The notes under the pieces are model-generated. The model made no database searches, had not been told where the DNA came from, and saw only the letters and a program-made list of their open reading frames with translations. This document shows, in pieces, positions 45,340 to 60,245 of a DNA stretch of 64,000 nt. The stretch spans positions 16,957,776 to 17,021,775 of the forward strand of contig OY829662.1 in the NCBI GenBank assembly GCA_963691815.1, written 5' to 3'. The DNA is from Echiichthys vipera. Lineage: Eukaryota; Chordata; Actinopteri; Perciformes; Trachinidae. Position numbers and translations under genes: made by a program. Position 1 is the first letter of the stretch. Every line of letters begins with the position of its first letter.

Positions 45340-45387
45340 TAAAAGAATAGTCAAACATTTTTGGCAATTTTTCTTTTTTCCGTTGAG
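45340..45387 (+). repeat. Family B copy, left end, interrupted
   Basis: AAAAGAATAGTCAAACATTT and TTGGCAATTTTTC correspond to the family B start seen at 3061 and 10261. It stops near CCGTTGAG, where another element begins. Confidence 0.65.
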
Positions 45388-45702
45388 AGCTACAGCCAAA
45401 ATACATGGCGCACACGTGCAGCTTACGTAGGCGAAGCGCAGCAGGGGGTTTCAACTGCTACTGCTGCCAGCTTCACTGTGTGCATCTGCGAATGATAATA
45501 AGTTGGTTCTGCAGGTTTGGAAGCTCTGCTGACTTACATTGCCCTCTAGTACAATGAGGTATGTATCTTAACCATATTGAAACAGATTATACTCATTTTT
45601 TTACACAGGTCTAAGTCAGTTCTATGACAGTTCATTTTTAACTGTTTGAGGGTTGTATAGCCATGCATAGAGAGAAAAAAAATTGACGAGCCGTGTAGTT
45701 GG
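45388..45702. mobile_element. ~315-bp insertion inside a family B copy
   Basis: Left and right parts of family B flank this segment. CCGTT precedes it (45380-45384) and also follows it (45703-45707), a possible 5-bp target duplication. It contains GGCGCACACGTGCAGC and GACTTACATTGCCCTCTAG, phrases I associate with a fish repeat. No coding frame. Class unknown. Confidence 0.6.
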
Positions 45703-45935
45703 CCGTTAGATGAGAAGAGTGGAAGAAAATACATGGTGAAACAGCCAGAATGGCTCTGTCTAAACGTAACAAAATCCATTTTCCAGCACCTCTAAAGCTC
45801 ATGTTGTATCTTGTTTTCCTTAATCTGTGCAAAAAACATGTTAAGTGACAATTCACTGTTTTATTGGGTAGATTAAGCTGTCCAGCTGCTGCATGAAGTT
45901 TCATATTTCCTGTACCAGAATGCAAAGAATGCAAG
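45703..45935 (+). repeat. Family B copy, right part
   Basis: TTAGATGAGAAGAGTGG, GAATGGCTCTGTCTAAACG, TAACAAAATCCATTTTCCAG and CACCTCTAAAGCTCATGTTG follow the family's usual order and continue the left end at 45340. This is the best-preserved right half of family B in the window. Confidence 0.75.
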
Positions 45936-48900
45936 TATATTTCCCATAACGTTTACTTTAACAGATGGTTGGTCTTTACTGCATCTTTCTAAACTTTACT
46001 ATGTGTGGACATAATTATAACAACTGGGGATGGGCAGAATAAACTGTTCCTTTATGGCTTTGACTGACAAATTAATTTCTACGATGTTCGTAAGAATAAC
46101 ATATAACACTGACATTCTGTGGTAAATCCCTTTTACTGTGTCTTAGAGCCTTGTGTAGAGGATTAGAGAGAAAATCCACAGCAAAGCAAAGCACAATCTT
46201 TGTATTGTGTCCTCACAATCTTGAATAGCTTGGCATTTCTTTACATGCAGAACTTTCACCCAAAGTTAGAAAAAAGCATTATAATAATGACTGTAGGTTG
46301 CTAAGCCCCCAAAGAGCTCTGTATAGCACATTGATGAGCCAGAGGCTGAAGGTGCTCTGTAGCTGCATAAGCTCAGCAGGTGTTGTCTAAGATGCAGTTT
46401 AGACCTCATTCTCCTCTCTGCCACTGCCTCCAGGCTGTCGAACCTCAGCCCGAACACACAGCCGTTCTCAAAGTTTGTTTATGCCTGCCTCCACAGATTC
46501 CTACCACAGAGAGTGGAGTATTGACCACCACTGACTGAGAGAATGCTTAATAGTCTCTTACATACATTCAGCCTGCGCTGAATCACTCCTTCTTGAAGGA
46601 CATCTTCATTTCCTCATACCTAGTGTTTCCGTCTCAGTTGGCAGTCTATTCTTCATTCTTGTAGCTTAAGTATGTTTTTGAATGTGGAAATGGAAAACTG
46701 AAAATGAGAGAAATTGGGGTCAGGGTAAAAACTAGAGATCATCTTGCTATGAGATCACACCAGCCAAGAAAACCACCTCCGTGGTAGCTCATGCTATAGT
46801 AGGTGTCTCTTTCCCGCGCTACACATACAAACTCACAATCTTAAAACAATGCCGACATCGCAGCTGGTAAACATGTTAAAATCTTTTTTTTTGGTGACCA
46901 AACCATCCATCAAACTATGCGGCCTTTGTCGCTCTATGATAAAGTCCCCTGACTGATTTACTCCCTTTGGACAGACGCAATGATTACTACAGCTGGAGGC
47001 TGAGGGCGTCGTCACTTTAACATGAACAAATGTAGTTTAGGGGGAGTTACTAAAACTCTCCTCAAGAAACCTATTGTATTGTCAGTTTCCTGAGCATCCC
47101 AAACTATATAATTCATTGAAGAAGTTGTATAAGTTACTATAGTGAACTCTGAAGTAAGAGTGGTCCAAGTGCCAAAACAAATTAAAAAAAGAAAGAAAGA
47201 AAGAAAGGTGATAATACAGTTGCCCGGTGTGCTTGTACGACACTGCAGCTTGGCTAACCCTGTGCTCTGCAGGTGGTTAACACTGGTCTTTCCATGAAGT
47301 GGCAAATAACCTAAAACTCTGACATCATCTATTCACACTGCTGTGAATCTGATAGGGTTGGAAGTAATGGAAAACTAATATGATTCCCACAAGCTTCCCG
47401 ACCTCTGCAGGTAGAATAAAAGTCTTTGTACAGTTTTATACATCTAGGAGCACAGTTTTAGTTTGAATAATTATTCAATTATCTGTTCCATCCTACATGA
47501 TCATGTACGTTTTATATCATTTGTACAAGTGGGCTTGCTTTACTTTAAGGTAGAGAAAAGACAATGAGGTGAATCAAATCTTTTGGGCTTGGTGACATTT
47601 CTAAGAATCTTTTATGGTTTTATTATGGAAATTTCACCTGAGCTTCACATTAAGCACACCTCCCCTGAGGCTAAGGGGGAACTTATTCCCCTTCATTTGT
47701 TGCAGTATTACTTTACAGATTTTAAGCTTGAGAATGTTAAGCTATAGTCTGCATACAGAGAGAACCACTTGCTCTCTGATGCTTGTTTTGGGCACACAGT
47801 GTTGACAGAGCCAAAGAAGAAGGACCGAGGGGGGAAGGCAGCAAACTGTCACACAAAAGAGCCCCTGACAGACAGTGCCGTACCTTCCTGAGCACTGAGG
47901 CATGAGTCAATCAGAACTCTAAGCAGAGGACATCTCTGCATGTCCTATCTCCCCAGAGCCCCTTCAATACATTACTGTGACGGACATGTGTCAGGTGGTG
48001 AGAAAAAGTCAAGCGACTTACACAAATCATTTGCTTCCTTACAGCTTGGCAGTTTAACAGGTCCATGTAAAAGGAAAGATAGACACAAGTAAAGTGCTGC
48101 TCAGTTCTCTTGGAGAAGACAGACCCCTTCCTACAGATCAGCTGTTATACTCATCGAGCTGACAGTCAGTTCTTTTCTTCCTCAAAGAGGCTGTAGTCTG
48201 CGTCTGTCTGGTGTGAAAACGTTCCATTTTTGAAACACTGTTTCTAGTACAATATTCCTCTGAGTATGTTGCTTGTTTGGTCTGGGGGATGTTTTGTCCT
48301 CCGTTGGTTTGTAGAGTTTTCGTTTTTTTAACTAGAACAGAAAAACAAGTGTTCTGAAAATGTGTGCAGTCTTTCTGTGCAATCTCACACTGCACCATGA
48401 TTTCTTTTTTAGGTTGGCCAATGAGGGAGGCACCATCAAACACAAGTTGTAACAGCTATGATTCGCAGGTTTGGACGACATGATGATATATCAGGAGTAT
48501 AGACTGTGTATCATTTAAAAAATGATTATACCAGCAGCACCAATTCCAGTACCCTAAAAGTGATACAGATACCAATAGAGTTCTTCATTTGATAACTTTT
48601 TCCTTCAAATTAATTTGATCATGTGAGTGGAAGCAATCACTGCATGCTCTTTCAAATACACTGCACTTGGCGTCACCACTCCACAGACTGTATGGGTTGT
48701 AGATGCTGCAGTAGTGGGCCAATTTCAGGTTGCATTAAATTGAAGAATCCTTGCAGTGAGTGGTTGTGAGGAAAAACAGACAAAATACATTGCATTGCAA
48801 TCAAATTAATGGTATTTGCTAACTATCTATAGGAAACTGAGTGATCACAATAGTGAGAGCCTGTAAAATATAATGTAATTGAACTGTACAGTCACAATTA

Positions 48901-51900
48901 ACACTATGAAACAAATACAGATCAACTTTTGCATTTTCAGCCCATGGTAAATGGTGTCTTCTTGCACCCTTCCTTTACACTCACAATCATGGTATAAAGC
49001 AAACACTATAAAAACAAACCAATACTACTCAGTGTTCAAGAGGACATTAAGTGCTCATAATTAGCTTACTTGGTAAATTTCAAGCTTATTTACCGATTGC
49101 CCAAATGAGACATCATGAAATGGAAACCACCGAATAGGCGGCTAGTAAGGGAACAAGCCATTTGTGGATTCATTATTCTCAAGCATCCATTAAGTACAAC
49201 TTTATAAATGGAACAGACCATACATTAAAATCTATGGAACAGACCGTTTTAACGTTTCCATGGTGATGGAAGTTAGGAAATCATATAGTTCCACAATTAC
49301 AGTCCTAGAGGACACTTTGCCACTTATCCCTGAAACTCTCCTCAGTGAAATTTGCATATGTTCAGCTTTTCAGGATGATCCAAGTCAGTCCTATAGGAGC
49401 AGTAACTCCACTTCTCATACAGTATGCTCCTATGGTTAACTGCAATTACCGTGCACTGTGCCACATTGACACTGCCACAGCAACATAATTATCTCTGAAG
49501 TTGACCCTATGCAACTAGTGTTTTGTTTTTTTACCCCTCGTGTAACAGGTTAGCAGGGATGGTCTGCCACTCCCCACCTATCCTGATAGGCAGAAACCAA
49601 AGCAGAAGCCTCTACCAAGCCTGAATGTCAATAGACAACTGCCTAACAAGTCAGCCAAGAACAAGCCAACACATCCCACGTTTGTTAGGAAGTTTATGTG
49701 TGGCCTGATGCAACTTGTCGTGTGATGATCAGGAGCCCCACTGTGCAGGACTGTAAAAGGCACAGGAAACACGCAATCTTACAAAAGGTATCCACAAGGC
49801 TGTGCAAGACAAGTGACTTCAATCTTAGAAACACTAAATCCGTGGGTTGTAGGTATCCGTAGAAACTATTATTTTAGTGAATCAAGCACCTTGTTTTTAA
49901 ATGTCACCAATTGTATCTGGCAAAACCTGCTGTCTCTGTAGATGCTGTACAGATGAGTCAAAATAATTCCACCCACATAACTATTTCTAACACCATGTTG
50001 TCTCTATTCACTTCAAATGACATAAAGGTATAAAGTATTTGTCTTTAACTTATTATGGAGTTTTTCCTTTTCCTCGTGCCCAAAATCTTTGCGCTAAAAT
50101 AACATGCTCACTGTAGCAGGATGGCTAACAAGGGTGTACTGTTCATTTAATGCCATTAGCTTGTAATAAAGAGAATACATAGGAAATAGTTTGTGCTGAG
50201 TTAAGCAGTATGAAAATTACACGAAAACTAGCTGCTAGGATCCACTGTGCTCTCTGATTGGTAACTAAAGAAAAACTTTCCACAGCCCACATGTTTTCGC
50301 CCATTCAGAATTTGTGTTTACAATAAAATGCACAACCTTTTCTTCATAAACAATGTGATATTTTACTCAAGAGTGTTTTTGCTCGTATCAATGTTGTATG
50401 GGGTTTAAAAGACTACCGTTTCACAGATTACTCTCTCATGTAACATTGCTAAAATTGAGGTTATACAGTATCATACTTTAAATTGAATGGTGGATTCTTT
50501 ACAACCCCCGTGCGAGGACAGAAAGTTCATTACATCATGTTTTTATTGCTTCACTGATCATGCATTAGTTGTCGTCATAAGACTAAAAGACTAACGGCTT
50601 TGAGAACACCTGAAGAACATTCTGCTTTGCAGGACATAACACTAAATCCACACTGGTAGGCCAGGAAGTGTCTAAAGTGTTTTATGAGGAGAGTGTAATG
50701 TGTATCCTCTATGCTACTTTTTGTCACATGTCCTGGATAATGACTCTGTGGTTAGGGCTATAATCTGTAGTAAAATAGCCATTGTTTTCCAGTCCAACCG
50801 AGAACCTCTGGATTAGATAGTTCTGATATTTTGGCAAACATCTCTTCCCAGTAGAACAGGGATATAAGCACATAGGCTTTTTACGTGGCTGATGTGCAGC
50901 CAGGTAGAATGGCATATAGCAAGGAGGCATGAGAAATGTGCTGCAAATCACACTTAGGTGAACACAATTTCCGCCTTGACTTTCAGGTTTCATAAATAAT
51001 GCAGTACCGGCAAAGAAAAACATTTGGATTGTCTCGGAAGAAATACAAATACGTTTCATTCTTAAGCGAAAAGCATGATATTCTTATCAACGGAAGCTCA
51101 CTACACCATACTATACAATTCAAGGGTCCAGACATTTAGAAACGGAGTAGTCTGCAAATGCCACTTGACTGTTCGACTTTGACCTGAAAACTCTAATCTA
51201 TTTCAAAACGGGGCATAAATCCAACCAAAGCAGGTCTGGACTTGAACAGAGTGGCTCAGTCAGGTCTGTCCAGATGATCAGAGTTCAAAAAAACACTCTC
51301 CATTAAGCATTTGGTTGTAAATAATAATAGGTCGCACATTCTTTGAGCAGTCTATACTGAAAACTGCACAAGACCTATTTTAAGTTTCATGTGATAGAAT
51401 AGTGTGAAAAATAGTGTGAAAGTGTGCAAAAATATCCAGTGTCTGGATGTAGTTATTGAGAGAAACAGAGTAAAGGAATGTTTGTGATAAGATTAGGATT
51501 GTTTTTTTTGGATCATTTGGGTATTGGAAAAATGTGCTTATGAGAACAGCCATTTATGAAAGAGTGGGAAGATGGAGCCCCGTCAGTTGCTACCCAAGTA
51601 TAGATGCCTCCAACACCTCTTAATGATATCTTTCCCAGAGCCTGACTTCAGGGCAGAGAGCTTACATTCAAGGGCAGTGACACTGAACAAACCCTAGGAT
51701 GGCATGAATAGGTGTCAATAGCAGAGATATGAGTGCCAACAAATACAAGTAACAATTGAGAAAACACACAACAGAGACATGAAACAAAAACCTTTCTGTA
51801 CAACAAAATGGTTTGGGGAACATGAGGAATCACTGCTGAAACATTTTTTGCTGTAATCACCCTTCACTTGTCAGGACTATGTAGTTATTATACATATCAT

Positions 51901-54900
51901 AACTCAAATGGGTCTGGCACTGCATGCAATCACACTATAGCACTGAAGAAAAAATAATGTCAAGGAATAAATGAGAGCAAAAGTGAAAAGGGGAGGGGGA
52001 AAGAGAGACAAATGAGGAAAGAGACAGAGAAAAATAAGACGGGCAGCTTTTCCGCCTTGTACAGCATGTGGGCTTTTGTGTGATAGCTGGTGGCTGTAGG
52101 AGGCTGTGAAAAGATAAGGTTTACTAATGGGCTGTTCAGGAGAATGTTTCATTTATTATCATACTTTACTAATGCGGCCATGGAGTAATATTAAGCATGG
52201 GCGCTATTCAGGAGAGCTCCGAGAGGTTTACAATGTAGGGACTGTTAGTGGTGTTTCCAGAACTGTTAATCCTGGTAGAGAAGAGGCAGCTGCAACACTG
52301 GGAGGCTGTTATGAAGTGTAGCTTTAGAGCAGCCATAGGCAACGTTCCACAGACCTGATCTTTCCCTTGAACACATCTCCATGTCTATTTCTCCATGATG
52401 GTTTTTTGTTCTTAGCTCTACTTCCACCAGTGTAGCCCAAAGACATAAAAGATTTGGTCCATGACATGTTTGGCTGCCTTTCAACATGTTGATTTAGAAT
52501 ACTACAGTTCTCTGCAATATTTCATCTGCCTTAGGAAATACTAAACAAACTAGCAATATAATTTACAATGTGACACGCATTCATGTGCTCACCTGATTTA
52601 GCAATGCACCCCAATAACACTGTTAGATTCAAGGTGGACAGTTTTATAAAAATATTAAAATTGATGCCGCAGAACCACAGAAAGTCTTTTTTTAATTGCA
52701 CGGCATTCTATACCAGCAAGAAGAGAATCCCTCATGTGATATGACCAGACCTGTTTGGTGGAAAGTTTTGTGTTCATGTAGATCCCTGTGACTCATAGTT
52801 AGAAGCTGATTGAGAAAAATAGGTTTTCAGGGACTTTAAAGGGGAGTAAAGTAATGCATGTGATGTGTTAGCATGACAGGTCCATACTTTAATGTGTCTG
52901 TACCTTTTCTGTGTTTCATAACAACATAATTAAATTATTACTTGGTAATGTTTTTCCATTTTTTGAAAACACATTTTCCAGTTTGCAGCCTTGAAATAAA
53001 AGCTCCCCAACCACTTTAGTTTAATATTTACACAATAAAGCAATGAGCAGGCAGCCACCAATCTTCTCATTATTGATCTTAGGCTGAATGGCACAAGAGA
53101 GAGCACTTTTGCTACTGCAGTATTTAGCATTGTGATGTATAACCTCATCACTGAACATTTCTGTTGGCTCCCTCTTGCATATAACTTGGTCACTCATTGA
53201 TTTCATATGACTTAATTATTTTGTCAAGATACCATCACTGGTGTTGCCTCTACCAGAGTTTCTGTTTGTAGTAGGCATTAAGCATCACCCCCAAATTAAT
53301 GTATCACTTAAAGCCTTTAAAGACTCCATATTGTTAAAAGTGAGATGTTTCAACAGTTCAGGTTTAAATTCAAAATTAAAAAATGTTCGGGTAAGGACAT
53401 TGGAGTTGTATTGGGTAATGTTTTAGTTAACAGGCGGAGGAACATGCATGCATTGGGCAAGAAATGTCTCATGGGTGTCCCACCAGGAGGAGTTCTGGAG
53501 GTCGAGAGAGAAAGGCAAACCCAGGAACACAGCCAACACAAACAGATGATGGGACCAAAAATCCAGCATAAAGCCAGGTGCTAGATAGCGGAATAAAAAT
53601 GCAAGAAGCGTGGGCAAAGATCAGTGAGAAAGAATTGCTGCAAGTGCAGGTCAAGTAAAACACGTCAGGTCTAAAGAGGGAATGGGACATTAGCCCACAA
53701 AGTGAGCATAAAAGATAAAGAAAGAGTGAAATAGATAATGCTTACTATAATGTTGCAGACAAAACCCAAAAGTTGAGAGAGTTGATCAAATTACCCTCGG
53801 ACATCTCAGAGGGGTAGTTTCATTTTCTTGGACATTTTTTTCTGCAGTGTTTACATGGAAAAATGATAATGTATGTCCCTGGCAATAAGAGCAATCTAGA
53901 AAGTCGAAAGTAGAGTAGAAAGTGCCCTGAAAGAATTAGTAGTACTAGGTAGTGCTCCACACTTAAGGCTGAATCAGTTCAGACAAGGTGTATCGGAAAA
54001 AGGAAATGGAACATCATGCACAACTAAAACGATAAATGCAGGATTACAGAGAACAAAGGCCACCGCCAATGGTGCACGTCTGTGCACAGATGTTTTGTAT
54101 GATGCAAGGAGATGCCACAAGTTATGTTTAACTGAAGAAGCTGAATGGAAACTGGAAAAGAAGCCCCCCACTGAAACATCAACCCAGCTATCTACAGCCA
54201 GCATCTCATCCCTTGATGCAGTTAGAGGATTTTGGCAAATCCCACTGCATTAACGCAGCGTAGAGGGCAAGCTGCTCAATGATGTTGCATGACATGTGGT
54301 ATTTATGTTATCACTGTGATTTGAACTTTACAAACTTTACTTTGCGATTAGCAAAATTGTTAAAAAAAAAAAAAAAGACACTACACCTACACTTGTGATG
54401 CCTCTGTGTTGACAACTAAAAAAGCAACATATTTCATTCGTCTGACAGATGCATGTTTCAGTGACCAACTAAGATCAGTTCTACCATAGTTTGGTAAGGT
54501 GTCCAAGGTCCAGGTTTGCTACACTTCTGTTCCCCCTTTCTCACACCACTCAAATAGATAGTAAAGCCTCTTGAGGGAAAACAAAATCAGGAAAAGATTA
54601 GGGAAGGAGGCAAGCAGGGAAACTGGCTCTGGTTCCATGCTTCAGCATTAGTGATGAGACATTAGCCTCAATGTAGGTGGAAACAGAGAATTATAGATGT
54701 TGCAATTGTATTCATTGCTCTAAGGCCTTCAATGTCAAATTCTGTAACCATATACATGCTAGTGAGAAATTAAAGATAAGAGAATATATTTTCTGTGCGT
54801 CCACATTGTACAGGGGAATCCGATGTTTGATAATTGGCATGTACTGTATATTTAGAAAGGGGTACATGTTTGCCTGATTCATTGCTTATCATTTGCTGAA

Positions 54901-55561
54901 TGTCATTCCATTGTGTTTTTAGTGACTTGATGCATATTAAAGAAACCAATTGTAACAAAAGCTCCCCTATGGGGTATAAGAATAAAAAAAATACTTAAAC
55001 TAAATTAATGAGGATTAAATCCACAAACAGCTGCATGCAACTTTACGCTGCAGGGAGGATGTGTATGTTGTCAGTCTGCCCCTTTAAATTCAGTGATTTT
55101 AATCATCTTTCTGAGAGCCCCCAGGTGAATTTGTCTTTGTTTGTGTTTATGTTACTTGTGATAGGTAATCCATCACAGTAAACAGAATGATTTCATAACA
55201 ATGCTGTTGTTGAATGCTAATGAAGTTGACACATTAGCATCAATTACACTCATAAACTAGGATTATGAAGATTCAGAATTTTAAGAAAATTCAGTTTTGA
55301 GTTTCACCAACAATCTATTTTTTTTCCTACGATGCATTTATTTATCAAATATTGAAAAGAATAAAGATATCATACATTAAGCAAATCAGAAAAATGTTAG
55401 TGTCAAAAGCATGAAGACACTAAACCGACAAGTGCCTGAGTAAACATCACCACTGTTTCAGAAAGTTTCTCATTTTGTTAAAAAAAAATGAAGCCTTGTT
55501 TGTTGGATAAACCCCAATTGCAACTGTTAAATATAAGCTGCTAAATATGCAGGTCAAAAGA
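45936..55561. other. Long unique stretch; minor simple repeats; one suspicious decayed frame at 46266-46500
   Basis: (GAAA)n lies at 47184-47207 and A15 at 54362-54376. The minus strand of 46266-46500 (63 codons in one frame, several stops in others) is GC-richer and has the look of a broken mobile-element coding tail, but I cannot name it. Frames of up to 111 codons (50724-51059, 48138-48443, 53345-53690 in several phases) show no domains. No exons recognised. Confidence 0.35.
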
Positions 55562-55745
55562 CCCATTAGATAGCTGTGGCGCCAAATATGCCATCTTACT
55601 TCCCGTGTTTACTCCTGTGATAATTACTATGGCCACTAGAGATTGCCGCCTAATAACAACAAACGTAAATATGGATCGTAAAAGCTGCTTGCACAATCAA
55701 CCTATGTGGTTGTTTTTCTCAATTTTGGCTTGAGACAGTCATCAG
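55562..55745 (+). repeat. Family D repeat fragment
   Basis: AACAACAAACGTAAATATGG, TCGTAAAAGCTGCTTGC and CAATCAACCTATGTGG align with AACAAACAGATAAATATGG, TTATAAGCCACTTGCC and AATCAACCTATAACGC of the copy at 42260. Confidence 0.5.
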
Positions 55746-58700
55746 TTTGGTCACTAAATCTAACATGGTAACTTGGTCTTAGCTCACAGTAACTAGTACT
55801 AGTTAGTGAAAAAGAATTGCAACTAATTCAATTAGAGGCACTTAATGACAATCTCTAAGGAACTGAACGTTGGCTGCATTTAGTGGTTCAACAATACAAA
55901 GTGATTACAGTGTATGAACTTAATGTGCTAAAATAAGCACTTACAAAAAAGTTCCAGTAGTCGAATAAATTCTGCATGAATAAGTGAGTGAATAATTCTG
56001 GGAGATGATGAGTTGGCTGCTGCTCAGAATTTAATAACTTCAATCTTTGGATGACTCATACTGTAAGTAATTTAAGCAAGGACTATTTTTATTTTATTAC
56101 TGTACACTATGCTCTTTCTTTATATACAATGTTCAGTCAAATATATAACATCTATGTTTATATTAAAGTTATAAGGTCGTGCCCAGACTATTGAAGCATT
56201 TTAACTAATTCATTTCTGTAAACATTCTCCACTGCACAGCAAAATGCACACAGCCTTGAACCAAATGCTTGGCTTCAGTGTTGACACTGTAGCTTCATCA
56301 GAGCCCAAAGTGCATTACCAGCTCCACTCAAACCCTTTAATGAATCAAGTCTGGCAAGACCCATCAATATGAAGACACTGAATAATGCCTTTAGTGCAGA
56401 CACTTACTGTAGCGGTTACGCTATCCATTCTATAAGTGCTGATTGAGGAAATGAGGAAATAGTTGCAGTGCACAGGTTGCTCATGTGATGTGTGGTCATT
56501 TATATAAAAGCATGGAACAGTATAACATATAATGCTTTTGCAACACTCATATCATCTTTATACTACACTATAAATTGAACCATGCAATGTTGCACTAGTT
56601 TTCTTTTTACCAGGTCTCTCACAGACAGCAGTACCTGTACATGCCTGCATCTCAAGTTACTTTCTACTACTGTATTATAGATGATGTCTGCCTCCTTTGA
56701 CTGATTTGAATAATTAAAAAAGGAAAATGAACAGTTACGTTAATCAACATTCATGCTGCAGAAATTGGTGGCCAAAATGTCCACCTGTGGTCATTTTCTA
56801 TATTGAATTTAATTTTAATATATTTACATCTTTGTTATTGAAATTCTTGAAATAGAAAGCAAACGTAGGCCTCTTTCAGCCAAGAGTTTGCTGAATCATT
56901 ATAATTTATCCTCACAGCCATTGATATTGGTGTATAAGCAGTTGAAGAGTGAAGTTGTAGTGTTGTACTGTGATTTATTAAGTGGACCTACAGCAGATGG
57001 AAGCATGGAGAATAAAGTGCTCTCACCTGGAAGTGAAGCTCACTGTGGTCAGGGGAGATTTTCCGAGGCTTTGCTACTCACATTACTGTAAAAAGAGCCA
57101 ATGAGGTCTGAATGATTCCATATTCATGAGTGGCTGAATGAAAAGTCGCAAGAATCGTGTCTGCAGAGCCAAATTGATTCTTAACATTTGTTGAATATGT
57201 GAATGGATAAGAGCAAGTATGCAGGAGGATGGAGCGCTAACCACTTTCTTTATTTTATGAACATAGGGGAATGTGAACAGATGACAGTCTGTCTTATCTC
57301 TCTCCTGTATTCTCAGTTGAGTGCCTGGGACGTGCCCCTGTAAACTGCTTGAACACACTCTCAGTGTGAGAGCACTCTGCACACTGTGTCTTCCCTAGTT
57401 TGTGGCCTCGCAGGTTTCCGTGTTAACATATGTACAATGCACCTCTATGGAGCCGACACTCCTTCCCTCTGCACACCTAGCTTCATGAGTTGAAGAGGGT
57501 GAGATAACTTGTGCCATTTTTCATGTCATGTCCCAGATATGCATCACCTACCGGTAAATGTAGTGTGTGTTACCCATCTCATGCTTAGATTTTCTTTTGA
57601 CAATGCAGAAACTCAGTTCTACACAGTGAAAATGTCAATCTGGACTGGTTTAGGGATAATAATAAACTCTAACACAAGAATTTTACAGCACTCCATCATC
57701 TTAACAACCTCTGCAAACAACTCTGAGGCCTTAAGGGTGCTCACCAGGGTTGCTGCAATTCCAGGCTTTTACATCTCACAGTCCTCTAAGTCTCCTCTGA
57801 TCTCATCAATTAAACGGTGAGCTCCTCTTTATGGTGGGCTTATACCTTTTGTCCTTTACACAGTAAAGCAGGTCTCTACAGCTATCCACATACAGTTACA
57901 GTCACAGTGTGACTCAGTCAATCTCAACAAAATGACATGGGTGTATTTAAATTGTATGATATAGTACACTAGCAACTTAAAATGAATACATTTAGAGTAA
58001 ACAGTGCATACTATAACACTGTTATAACCCTGTTTGCAGAAGAAGAAAACTGGTATTTTAATATTTTTTTTATTCAGGGTAAAATGTTGATTTTCCAGTG
58101 ATGATATCAATTAGGCAGGCTATAAAATGCCCAGAGTGAACCAAGGGATGCTTCGTGGACTTCCTTTGCCAGCCTCAGAATCACAGTTTGAATTCAGGTC
58201 TCATGATAGCACTGATGACAGGACTCATTCTAAATTAATGCTGGAGCCACTGGTGAGATTTTGCTTCGCTGTAGGTCTTAATTTAATCATGGCAGTAGTG
58301 CTGGAGATATTCTGCCTCTACTTCTTGATATGATCTTTGGAATTAAGAGAAAGCCGCTGGACAGGATTGCCACTGCAATTTCAGTGTTTCAGTGCACCAT
58401 ATGTTTTCCCAGATGCCTTCCACTTTCTCTTATGAGAATATCAGAACGTGCTTCACACAAAGCAACCTCTGAGCAGTCTACACACGCAAAGACCAATTAT
58501 TTTGTAAACAAAGGGTCCATAGATACATGTGGGCACAAGTTGTTCCAATTTTGAACATTCAGATGTACTGAACATTATTAATGCTGAAAAGGAATACAGT
58601 ACAAGCTTTACATGACTTCATGCATCTCCATACAGAAAGTGCATAATGTAGCATGAATCCTTTCTTTTTTCTGAAAAGAGCCTCTATGCATTAGTCTCTT

Positions 58701-60245
58701 CTCAGGGTGCACATGTGCGTATCTGTTCTTCTTAGTCAATCCCAGAATACCAGCACACATTGCGCTCTTTAGCTGGCCCTGCCCTGAAGAAAATCTGCTA
58801 AAAGCAATAAAGGCATTGGAGTAAAACCACACAGAGCCCGTTATACTTGTCATCCTTTTCATTCCACCCCACTTATTCCAGATAATAACAAATTACAGCC
58901 CGTGTCACTCAAAAGATCTGATTTTGACTGAGTATAAAAGTCATTATGGTGCTTCTCAAGAGGTTCCTGATGAACAATCCTGGCGAGCACAAACAGACAT
59001 GGGAGTACATTAATGTCCTTGTCACATGCATGTGTGCTAGGCCACTCTGGTCAGAGTTAGAGTGCCATTCTGTTACTATTCATTACCATTCAGAGCTCGC
59101 CTGGAAGCAAAGAAGAAGAAATTATTGTATGAGGCAAAGATCAGACATTAAATGAATGATTCCCCAGGCAAAACAAAACAGCCCCAGAGTTTGAGCCACT
59201 TAATAGCTTTTCTGCTTCTGTACCCCTGAGGTCCAGTCTGTTCACAGAGCACAGAAATGGCTCAAACATAAAGACTATGAATGCACCTCTGGAGTGACGT
59301 GTCAACAGCAGGGTTTCTCTCAATGTGGCGAAGGTTAAGTGCACAGCTTTTATAAGTTAAAATAGCACAAGAGGTACTGCACTTAAGAGTGTCAAGTCGT
59401 AAAGTGAATATTACATAATAAATGTGAACAGGAAGTACTATACATGAACTACGTCGTTGAATATGAATTCTAAAGAAATTCTTATATTATAGGAAGAATG
59501 AGTTGTCAGATGAATTCAAGTTGTCATGAAGGAATAGTAGGTGTTCATATTTCCTCAGTAAGTTGCTCCCAAATTGAGGTTCTCTACCTGCATACGTATT
59601 ACTCCTCACCTTTGGGAATCAAAAAAGGCTGTAGATTTTAACACCACTGCACAATGGTTAAAAAAGTTAAATGTTATGAAATTAAGGAAAAACAGCTTCT
59701 CTAGTCGGGACTGCTGGGTGAACAGATGATAAATGAGCTGTACAAGTGCACAGAGCTACTCTGGTCATTTGCAGATGAAGTCTAGTGTGTGTAGGGAGGT
59801 TTCGGGGCAGTAGGGAAGGGTTTCAATAGTTTGATTTTATTTCATATTTGTGATAAATATTGTATGATATAAATATAAATAAAATGTTATTGTGGTGAAC
59901 AAGCTCTTCGGCACAGAGCTGTTGCCTGTTTTGTTATTTTTCTCTAAGTGAAAAGGGGGTCAAAAGAAATAACAATGGGAGAGTCTTAATTTTAAATAAA
60001 ATCATAAGATTTAGCACCAATAAATGTCAGACAGTTTTCCAATTTGGAAAAAAGAAAGAAAAAACACATCATACAGTAGTGGAAACAATAAAGTGTTAAT
60101 CAAGCAGTATTTGAAGTTACTATGTATTCATACAGTATTTGATAATTAGGTGCATTATTGGCAAAATCATACAATTTAAATCACAAATAAATTGCACGTT
60201 AAGATTGTAAGATTGTTAAACCAATGAATTCCATTAATGAACATT
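55746..60245. other. Long unique stretch, nothing recognised
   Basis: Frames of up to 103 codons (57509-57820) and 99 codons (57083-57382, minus) lack domains. No repeats beyond short A/T runs. Confidence 0.4.

Noticed and set aside
50724..51059. 111-codon minus-strand frame
   Set aside because: No domain, no splice context, and frames of this length are expected by chance in 64 kb read in six frames.
57083..57382. 99-codon minus-strand frame
   Set aside because: Low-complexity-free but no family recognised, and no donor or acceptor at its edges.
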